Of a stretch of DNA of 5,499 nucleotides, positions 1 through 4,862 are shown piece by piece. Numbering within the stretch: position 1 is the first letter of the stretch; the number at the start of each line of letters is the position of its first letter. The position numbers and the translations under genes are program-made. This stretch comes from Actinomycetota bacterium. GTDB taxonomy: Bacteria; Actinomycetota; Thermoleophilia; Solirubrobacterales; Solirubrobacteraceae. The stretch is taken from contig VAYD01000373.1 of assembly GCA_005883905.1 (NCBI GenBank), positions 1 to 5,499 of the forward strand. Reading direction: 5' to 3'. A model generated the notes under the pieces. That model was not told where the DNA came from. It made no database searches and saw only the letters and a list, made by a program, of their open reading frames with translations.

Positions 1-1
1 C

Positions 2-868
2 GGCTCGGGCTTCGTCCGCGTCAACCCGCCGGACGCCTCGGACGACGACGTCTACATCTCCGCTGCGCAGATCCGCCGCTGCGAGCTCGTCGCCGGCGAT
101 CGCGTGTCCGGGCCGGTGCGCCGCCCGCGCCGCTCCGAGCGCTACCCGTCGCTCGTCCGCGTCGACACGATCAACGGCCAGGCGGCCGACGAGGTCGCCG
201 AGGGGACCCACTTCGACGACCTGCCCTGCGCGTTCCCGTCCGAGCGCTTCGAGCTCGGGTCGGAGGACCCGACGCTGAAGGCGATCGAGTTCCTCGCGCC
301 GATCGGCCGCGGCAGCCGCGTGACGATCACCGGGCCGGCCCGTTCGGGCAAGAGCGAGGCGCTGCGGCGGCTCGCCGGCGCGCTCGCGGGCCAGGACGGC
401 CTCGACCTGACGGTGGTCCTCGCCGGCGCACGCCCCGAGGAGATCGCGGCCTGGAACGCCGACGGCGCGGTCGAGCCCGCCGCGACGGCCGGCCTCGCCG
501 CGTCGTCGGACACGCAGGGCCAGACGATCGAGCGCTGTGTCGACACCGCCAAGCGGATCGCAGCCCGCGGTGGCAACGCCGTGGTGCTCGTCGACTCGCT
601 CGACGGCGTCCCGCCGCACGTCGCCCGCCGCGCGCTGGCGGCGGCGCGCGCGATCGTTGACGGCGGATCGCTCACGATCATCGCCACGTCGACCCATCCG
701 GTCGGCGGGGAGACGACAGTCGTCGCGCTCGACGTCGCGCTGACCTCGACGAACCGCTTCCCCGCACTCGACGTCGTCGCGAGCGGCACCCTCAGGCCCG
801 AGCTGCTCGTCGGCGACGACGGCGCCGAGGCGATCGCGAAGGCGCGCTTGGAGGCTCAGCGCTTGTAG
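2..868 (+). CDS. Rho-like RNA-binding P-loop protein, degenerate paralogue (5' end outside window)
   Basis: The reading frame is open from the left edge (288 visible residues) and ends at TAG 866-868. The N-terminal visible part resembles the Rho RNA-binding cold-shock-like domain: GSGFVR, then VYIS, QIRR, GDRVSG and a SERYPSLVRVD stretch. A P-loop GPARSGKS lies at nt 332-355, a Walker B-like VVLVDS at about 581-598, and GGSLTIIATS follows as in Rho. Against E. coli Rho (recalled, not aligned by program), the DERPEE segment reads GARPEE, so the catalytic Glu211 position is Ala. The Q-loop segment after Walker B is missing, the R-loop region is shortened, and the arginine-finger position in SGTR is Leu (SGTL, nt 782-793). 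The roughly 45 C-terminal residues of Rho are also absent. RNA and nucleotide binding look possible; helicase or termination activity looks unlikely. It may modulate the true Rho, but that is inference. The true start is upstream of the window; the internal GTG at 104 is not it. Confidence 0.85.
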   Translation, partial: GSGFVRVNPPDASDDDVYISAAQIRRCELVAGDRVSGPVRRPRRSERYPSLVRVDTINGQAADEVAEGTHFDDLPCAFPSERFELGSEDPTLKAIEFLAPIGRGSRVTITGPARSGKSEALRRLAGALAGQDGLDLTVVLAGARPEEIAAWNADGAVEPAATAGLAASSDTQGQTIERCVDTAKRIAARGGNAVVLVDSLDGVPPHVARRALAAARAIVDGGSLTIIATSTHPVGGETTVVALDVALTSTNRFPALDVVASGTLRPELLVGDDGAEAIAKARLEAQRL

Positions 869-1317
869 GCGACCCGGCCCCAGGAGGGCTCGGGCGCCAG
901 CTCGACCGGCTCGCCGTCGCGGTCGGGCTGGATGTAGGCGAAGGTGTGCTCGTCGGGCTCGAACCGCACGTCGAGCTCGCCTTCCTTGACACGCTGATCC
1001 AGCCACGCGGAGCGGAAGACGAGGCGGCGCAGCCAGTGGACGAGCGAGCGGTCGCTCGGGCCGACCAGCTCGGGCCAGCAGTCGTTGACGTGCTCGCCGA
1101 GCGCGCTGGCCGGGTCCTGGATCTCGCCGTTGACGGCGAGGTTCACCAGGTCCTCGAGCTCCGGATCGTCAAGGCGGCCGCCGACGAACCCGAGCTTCAG
1201 CGCGGCCTGCTCGACGCGCTCGCCGAAGTCACGCTCGTTGAACGTGAACCGGAGCTCTCCATATTCCAGGACGAAGTCGTCCCCGGAGTCGTAATTTCCG
1301 CGGCGCGTGGTCTCCAT
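856..1317 (-). CDS. Hypothetical acidic 153-residue protein
   Basis: ATG is at 1317-1315 and TGA at 858-856 on the minus strand. Codon use has strong G/C at third positions throughout, which supports this strand over the long mirror frames on the plus strand. I recognise no family. The protein is soluble-looking, rich in Asp and Glu, with no signal peptide or membrane segment. Visible elements are an N-terminal segment with FTFNERDF, a helical middle with the stretch LDDPELEDLVNLAVNGEI, a Trp-rich part (NDCWPELVG, VHWLRRLVFRSAWLDQRV), and a C-terminal end containing RFEPDEHTFAYIQPD and SWGRVAYKR. It is convergent with the Rho-like gene and overlaps its last 13 bp. It is divergent from the response regulator, 102 bp away. 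No clear Shine-Dalgarno precedes the ATG; a TAGGAT (minus strand of 1332-1337) could be a -10 element giving a very short leader, but no matching -35 is visible. Confidence 0.75.
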   Translation of the reverse strand: METTRRGNYDSGDDFVLEYGELRFTFNERDFGERVEQAALKLGFVGGRLDDPELEDLVNLAVNGEIQDPASALGEHVNDCWPELVGPSDRSLVHWLRRLVFRSAWLDQRVKEGELDVRFEPDEHTFAYIQPDRDGEPVELAPEPSWGRVAYKR

Positions 1318-1419
1318 TGGCAGCCGTCGTCATCCTAAGCCTGAACCCTGCCCCGCCGGCTCTCATGAAACGCGACTTGCACCGGGGCGAGTTTTGGCCA
1401 TGCCGCACCTCATTGCGGC
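1318..1419. promoter_or_regulatory. Divergent intergenic region, presumed promoters for both flanking genes
   Basis: This 102-bp gap separates the minus-strand hypothetical gene from the response regulator, so it should hold both promoters. A TAnnnT-type hexamer (TAGGAT, minus strand of 1332-1337) lies 14 nt before the minus-strand ATG. On the plus strand, TTGCAC at 1377-1382 resembles a -35 box, but no convincing -10 follows at 16-18 nt. No AGGAGG-like ribosome site precedes either start. The right end is taken up by an inverted repeat listed separately. Promoter positions are inference. Confidence 0.4.
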
Positions 1420-1422
1420 ATG
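1399..1422. repeat. 9-bp perfect inverted repeat overlapping the response regulator start codon
   Basis: CATGCCGCA (1399-1407) and TGCGGCATG (1414-1422) are perfect reverse complements separated by 6 nt. The right arm contains the ATG start codon (1420-1422) of the response regulator. As DNA it could be an operator for a dimeric regulator, for example autoregulation by the downstream OmpR-type protein. As RNA it would form a GC-rich hairpin hiding the start codon and any weak ribosome site. The symmetry is seen directly; the function is inference. Confidence 0.6.
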
Positions 1423-2139
1423 CACTACGACGACACCGCAACGATCCTCGTCGTCGAGGACGACGACGCGACGAGGACCTTCCTCGCCGACAACCTGACG
1501 GCCGACGGCTTCGCGCTCCTCGTGGCCGACTGCGCCCGCGACGGCATCCGCCTGATGGAGACCAAGTTCCCGGATCTGGCGCTGATCGACGTCGGCCTGC
1601 CGGACGGCAATGGCCTCGATCTGGTGCGGCGGGTGCGGGACGCCGACGGCCTCGCATCGCGCGTCGATCCGCGCACGCCGCTGCTCGTGCTGAGCGGCCG
1701 CGACAGCGAGCTCGATCGCATCCGCGGCTTCGAGCGCGGCGCCGACGACTACGTCTGCAAGCCGTTCTCGTACCCGGAGCTGCGCGGCCGGGTGGCCGCG
1801 CTGCTGCGCCGCTCCGGACAGCGCCCGCGCACGGGGCGGATGCGCGTCGGCGAGCTGATGATCGACCCGTCCTCGCGTGAGGTCACGGTCCGCGGCTCGC
1901 GCGTCGAACTCTCGGCGAAGGAGTTCGCGCTGCTGCGCACGCTCGCCGCGGAGCCGACGCGCGTGTTCACCAAGGACGAGCTGCTGCGCGGCGTCTGGGG
2001 CTTCAGGTCGATGGGGACCACGCGCACCCTGGATTCGCATGCCTGCCGCCTGCGCAAGAAGCTCTCCGTCAACGGCGACCAGTTCGTGATGAACGTCTGG
2101 GGCGTCGGCTATCGCCTCGTCGACGGGGTGGCGGCGTGA
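1420..2139 (+). CDS. OmpR/PhoB-family two-component response regulator
   Basis: A 239-residue protein of normal length for the family. The receiver domain (about residues 7-131) opens with ILVVEDDD and carries acidic-pocket residues E13-D15, phospho-acceptor D57 (in LIDVGLPDGNG), switch Ser S92 and conserved K114 in the CKPF motif. A few extra residues occur before beta-4 (around 78-85). The C-terminal winged-helix domain (about 141-236) has ELSAKEFALL, a recognition helix near 201-214 (TRTLDSHACRLRKK) and the GVGYRLV ending. ATG 1420 is the first possible start after the in-frame stop at 1366 and places ILVVEDD correctly, despite no Shine-Dalgarno. The stop overlaps the kinase start by 4 bp (GTGA, 2136-2139), so the two are almost certainly partners. 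Position before pilus genes suggests control of that locus, which is inference; the DNA target is unknown. Confidence 0.95.
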   Translation: MHYDDTATILVVEDDDATRTFLADNLTADGFALLVADCARDGIRLMETKFPDLALIDVGLPDGNGLDLVRRVRDADGLASRVDPRTPLLVLSGRDSELDRIRGFERGADDYVCKPFSYPELRGRVAALLRRSGQRPRTGRMRVGELMIDPSSREVTVRGSRVELSAKEFALLRTLAAEPTRVFTKDELLRGVWGFRSMGTTRTLDSHACRLRKKLSVNGDQFVMNVWGVGYRLVDGVAA

Positions 2140-2803
2140 CGATCGCCGGTTGGCTGGTCGCGCTGCTCGTGACCGGGCTGGCCGTCCACCTCGAATGGCG
2201 TTGGCGGCGCCGCGCCGAGCTGGTCGCGCGCGCCTGCCACGAGCTGCGTGGCCCGCTGACGGCCGCCGGCCTCGCGCTGTATGCCGCAGGCCGTCGCGGC
2301 GAGGCGTCGTCGCGCCGCGTCGCCGCGGTCGACCTGCAGCTCCGGCGCGCCGAGCTGGCGCTCGCCGACCTGTCGCTGGCGCCCGCCGGCGCGAGGGCGC
2401 GCGACCGCGTCGAGTCCGTCGCCGTTGCCAGGTTGCTCGAGGCCGAGGCGGGCTCGTGGCGGGAGGTCGCGTGGGCGCACGGCTGCGAGCGGACGTCGTC
2501 GTGCGCGCCGACGCGCGCCGCCTGTCGCAGGCCGCGGGGAACCTCATCGCCAACGCTCTCGAGCACGGGTCGGGCAGCGTCCGCCTCGGTGCGCGCGTCG
2601 AGGGCGACCGCGTGCGCATCGAGGTGTCGGATGACGGACCGGGGCTCGCCGCGCCGATTCCGGCGCTGAGCCGGCCGCGCGGCGCCCGCGGGCGCGGGCT
2701 CGCGATCGTCGCGGAGGTAGCCCGCCGCGCCGGCGGGGCGCTGCATTCGGCGCCGAGCGCCGGCGGGGCGCGGCTGGTCATCGAGCTTCCGGCCGCGTCG
2801 TGA
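2136..2803 (+). CDS. Small sensor-less histidine kinase, apparent -1 frameshift near 2480-2487
   Basis: GTG at 2136 overlaps the regulator stop by 4 bp. The first frame gives one membrane helix (residues 3-19) and then at once the H-box HELRGPL with phospho-acceptor H35; there is no extracytoplasmic sensor domain. This frame is convincing to about nt 2483 (ending near WREVAWAHG). The family then continues one base back: LRADVVVRADARRLSQ, the N-box (GNLIANALEHG), the G1 box SDDGPG and a G2 GRGLAIV, ending at TGA 2801-2803. Third-position GC switches frame at the same place. Joined, the protein is about 222 residues, small for a kinase, and the F-box region is very short. Unjoined, the first frame would stop near 2669 without the ATP-binding domain. 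Sequencing error, a real inactivating deletion or recoding are all possible; I see no canonical slippery heptamer. Confidence 0.85.
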
Positions 2804-3419
2804 GCCGCCGTCGCCGCGCGTTCGCGCTCGCGGGCCTGGCGCTGGTGCTCGGGGCGCTCGCCGCGTCCGACGTCGCCGGTCGCGAGGCAGCACTCGAGCG
2901 GCGGCTCGGCCCGGCGGTGCCGGTCGTCGTCGCGCGCGCGGACCTGCCCGCCGGACGCATCGTGCGCACGTCGGACCTCGCCATCAGGCGCGTCCCGGCG
3001 CGCTACGCCCCGGCGGCATCCTTCTCCGACCCGTCGCAGGCCGCGGGGCTGCGCACGACCGCAGCGGTCGTGCACGGCACGGACCTCGCGCCCGCGCTCC
3101 TGGCGAACGGCGACGGCGCCGACGCGACGACGCTGCGACCGGGGGAGCGCATCGCCGACCTCGTGGCGGCCGGGCCGCCGAAGCTGGTGCGTGCTGGCGG
3201 CCGGGTCGACATCCTCGTCACCCGCGGCGGCCAGACCCGGCTCGCGCTCGAGGACGTCGAGGTCCTCGCGGCGTCGCCAGCCGACTCCGGGTCACGGTCC
3301 GCCAGGCGGTCTATCTCGCGGCGGCCCAGAGCTTCGCGCGCGAGATCCGGGTGCTCCCGCGGGGGGCGACGGACCGCCGTCGCGAGGACCAGGGTTTGAG
3401 CATCGGCCCGGGCCTCTGA
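2800..3419 (+). CDS. cpaB: CpaB/RcpC-like Flp pilus assembly protein (SAF domain), apparent -1 frameshift near 3270-3288
   Basis: GTG 2800 overlaps the kinase stop by 4 bp (GTGA), indicating translational coupling. The protein has an Arg-rich N-terminus (SRRRR), one membrane helix (about 7-22), then a SAF-like domain (about 39-101) with VPVVVARADLPAGRIV, and a CpaB-type segment with GGRVDILVTRGG and LALEDVEVLA. The frame is clear to about GAC 3283-3285. The expected C-terminus, VTVRQAVYLAAAQSFAREI then RVLPRGATD, is in the frame one base back and ends at TGA 3417-3419. Joined length is about 206 residues, reasonable for the family. Without joining, the first frame runs to 3399 with an Arg/Ser-rich tail unlike CpaB. 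In Tad systems CpaB is a periplasmic or cell-envelope assembly factor thought to act around the pilus channel. The upstream kinase gene has a similar fault. Confidence 0.85.
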
Positions 3420-3443
3420 GCCGTCCATCTTGCAACGGACGGC
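3420..3443 (+). terminator. Possible hairpin terminator after cpaB
   Basis: GCCGTCC (3420-3426) and GGACGGC (3437-3443) form a perfect 7-bp GC-rich stem with a 10-nt loop, starting on the base after the cpaB stop codon. No T-run follows, so it is not a classical intrinsic terminator, although U-less hairpins are described in actinobacteria. It sits just before the sigma-28-like promoter, where it could insulate that promoter from upstream transcription. Function is inference. Confidence 0.4.
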
Positions 3444-3444
3444 C

Positions 3445-3471
3445 TCAAGCAATTCGTCCAGAGGCCGATAT
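3445..3471 (+). promoter_or_regulatory. Sigma-28 (FliA/WhiG-type) promoter for the secreted Asp-rich protein
   Basis: TCAAG (3445-3449), 14 nt, then GCCGATAT (3464-3471). The textbook FliA consensus is TAAAG, 14 nt, GCCGATAA, so the -35 matches 4/5, the -10 matches 7/8 and the spacing is exact. WhiG of Streptomyces uses nearly the same sequence. Transcription would begin roughly 7-13 nt after the -10, that is close to or at ATG 3484, giving a leaderless or nearly leaderless mRNA. This agrees with the lack of a Shine-Dalgarno before that ATG. The cognate sigma factor is not in the window. Confidence 0.75.
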
Positions 3472-3483
3472 GCGGGCCTAGGC

Positions 3484-4851
3484 ATGTCTTTCTCGCGCGT
3501 CCAGACCATCATCAGCGTCGCCCTCTCCGCCGCCGCCGTCCTGGCGATCCCCGCCGGCACCGCCGCCGCGAAGGCGCCCAAGTACCCCGTCGTGACCAGG
3601 GTCACCCCGATGCAGGTCGGCGTGGGCGATCTCATGACGATCACGGGCAAGGGCTTCCGCTCGGGCAAGAACAAGAACACGGTCGTGTTCAAGCGCGCCG
3701 GTCAGCGCGCGGTGTTCGTCAAGGCCGAGTCGGCAACGACGACCAAGATCACGCTGCACGTGCCCCTGAAGCTGCAGGCCTACATGCCGGTGCTGGACAA
3801 CCAGCCGGCCCCTGGCGTCTTCGCGATCCGCATCATCTCCAAGCGCTTCGGTCAGAAGTTCACCGGCAAGAAGCTTTCGCCGACCGTCGGCCCCGCCGGC
3901 ACCGGCAGCCTCACGCCGCCCGGCAGCACGCTGCCGTCGGCGTACGAGCAGTGCCTCGCGGCCGCCCAGGCGAACCCGTCGGGCGACGAGGACAAGGATT
4001 CGCTCAGCAACGGCCTCGAGAAGAGCGTCGGCCTGGACCCGTGCCGCGCCGACACCGACACCGATGGTCTCAGCGACGGGTGGGAGTACCAGTCGGCGCT
4101 CGACCTGAACTCGCGCGCCTACCCGTACCCCGGCAAGAAGCCGTGGCCGAACCCGCTCGACCCGACCGACATCAACAGCGACTTCGACGGCGACGGCCTG
4201 CTTGCCTGGCAGGAGTTCCAGCTCTGGCAGTACGCCGGGAGCCCGTTCGGACCCGGGGGCGACATCAGCGCCTACAGCGACGGCACCCAGAACACCGGTG
4301 GCCAGGTGCCGACTGCGGGGAACCCGACGCTCCAGGCGCTGGACCTCGACCACGACGGCAACCTCACCGACGACGAGCGCGACGCGGACAACGACGGCCT
4401 CTCGAACATGGTCGAGTACAACACGACCGGGACGCAGAACTGGTGGGAGAAGGGCCCCTACAAGGACGAGAAGAAGTACTTCTGGCGCTCCTTCGCGGAT
4501 CCGAGCCCGATCGACCCCGACTCCGATGGTGATGGCGTGCTCGACGGCGCGGACGACCAGGACGCCGACGGTTACGACAACTACACCGAGATGGAGTTCA
4601 ACTACCGCCAGGGGCTGTACGTGCAGCCGTTCAACCCGTGCTTGCCGGACCCGTACGCGCTGACCTGCAGCCGCTACGTGCCCCTCGACAGCGGCAGCAT
4701 CTATCCGCCGTTCGACGCGAAGAGCGCGGACTGGCTCGGATCCGTCGTGCCGCTCACGTCGCCGGCGCCGACCACGCCCCAGTCGGGCGAGACGTTCTGG
4801 AACGGCCACGGCGGCCCGCAGGGGCCGGACGTCAACCCGACGACGCCGTAA
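3484..4851 (+). CDS. Secreted IPT/TIG-like protein with seven EF-hand-like calcium loops
   Basis: A 455-residue protein. Residues 1-29 form a signal peptide (short basic start, hydrophobic core about 8-21, Ala-rich end TAAA before KAPKYP). Residues 34-95 look like an IPT/TIG immunoglobulin-like fold (VTRVTPMQVGVGDLMTITGKGF). A Pro/Gly/Ser/Thr linker (about 131-150) leads to an Asp-rich region (168-369) with thrombospondin type 3/dockerin-like loops. Four Cys (157, 187, 386, 395) could form two disulfides. No membrane anchor or sortase motif is visible at the C-terminus. ATG 3484 is preferred over an upstream in-frame TTG at 3430: the extra 18 codons include many A/T-ending or rare codons, cover the sigma-28 promoter and would bury the signal peptide. 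Being between cpaB and cpaF suggests a pilus-associated or surface adhesin role; this is inference. The domains are recognised by pattern only. Confidence 0.88.
   Translation: MSFSRVQTIISVALSAAAVLAIPAGTAAAKAPKYPVVTRVTPMQVGVGDLMTITGKGFRSGKNKNTVVFKRAGQRAVFVKAESATTTKITLHVPLKLQAYMPVLDNQPAPGVFAIRIISKRFGQKFTGKKLSPTVGPAGTGSLTPPGSTLPSAYEQCLAAAQANPSGDEDKDSLSNGLEKSVGLDPCRADTDTDGLSDGWEYQSALDLNSRAYPYPGKKPWPNPLDPTDINSDFDGDGLLAWQEFQLWQYAGSPFGPGGDISAYSDGTQNTGGQVPTAGNPTLQALDLDHDGNLTDDERDADNDGLSNMVEYNTTGTQNWWEKGPYKDEKKYFWRSFADPSPIDPDSDGDGVLDGADDQDADGYDNYTEMEFNYRQGLYVQPFNPCLPDPYALTCSRYVPLDSGSIYPPFDAKSADWLGSVVPLTSPAPTTPQSGETFWNGHGGPQGPDVNPTTP
3985..4590 (+). repeat. Coding repeat region: seven DxDxD-type calcium-binding loops
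   Basis: Within the secreted protein (residues 168-369), seven 12-residue loops fit D-x-D-x-D, usually followed by G, with an acidic residue at position 12: 168-179, 190-201, 233-244, 287-298, 300-311, 346-357 and 358-369. Position 12 is Glu in six and Asp in the 346-357 loop. DTDTDGLSDGWE (190-201) is the clearest. Spacing is irregular, with insertions of 30-40 residues, and some loops abut. Such loops bind calcium in thrombospondin type 3 repeats, dockerins and EF-hands; calcium binding here is inferred from that. Confidence 0.8.
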
Positions 4852-4862
4852 CGAGTGCCGGC

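Noticed and set aside
983..1000. TTGACA resembling a -35 box on the plus strand
   Set aside because: It lies inside the minus-strand coding region, with no -10 at proper spacing and no plus-strand gene to serve.
946..1338. Long plus-strand open frame (130 codons) opposite the hypothetical gene
   Set aside because: It mirrors the minus-strand gene, whose third-position GC is much stronger; long antisense frames are common at this GC content.
1350..1380. Weak minus-strand sigma-28-like pattern (CAAG then GCCGGCGG)
   Set aside because: The -10 matches only GCCG of GCCGATAA, the spacing is off by one, and it is distant from the start at 1317.
2470..2490. Programmed -1 ribosomal frameshifting in the kinase gene
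   Set aside because: No X-XXY-YYZ slippery heptamer in the correct phase is visible, and a second similar shift in cpaB favours indel error or gene decay; not excluded.
1363..3075. 570-codon minus-strand open frame
   Set aside because: It crosses the regulator, kinase and cpaB genes and encodes Arg/Ala/Pro-rich sequence with no domain; it is a by-product of GC-rich codon use.
3460..3481. Tiny upstream ORF ATG CGG GCC TAG (3470-3481) with an AGAGG before it
   Set aside because: The ATG lies within or just after the -10 box and probably upstream of the transcript start, so it would not be in the main mRNA.
3430..3483. Upstream TTG start adding 18 residues to the secreted protein
   Set aside because: Codons there are A/T-ending or rare, unlike the gene, and the stretch holds the sigma-28 promoter; a clean signal peptide starts at ATG 3484.
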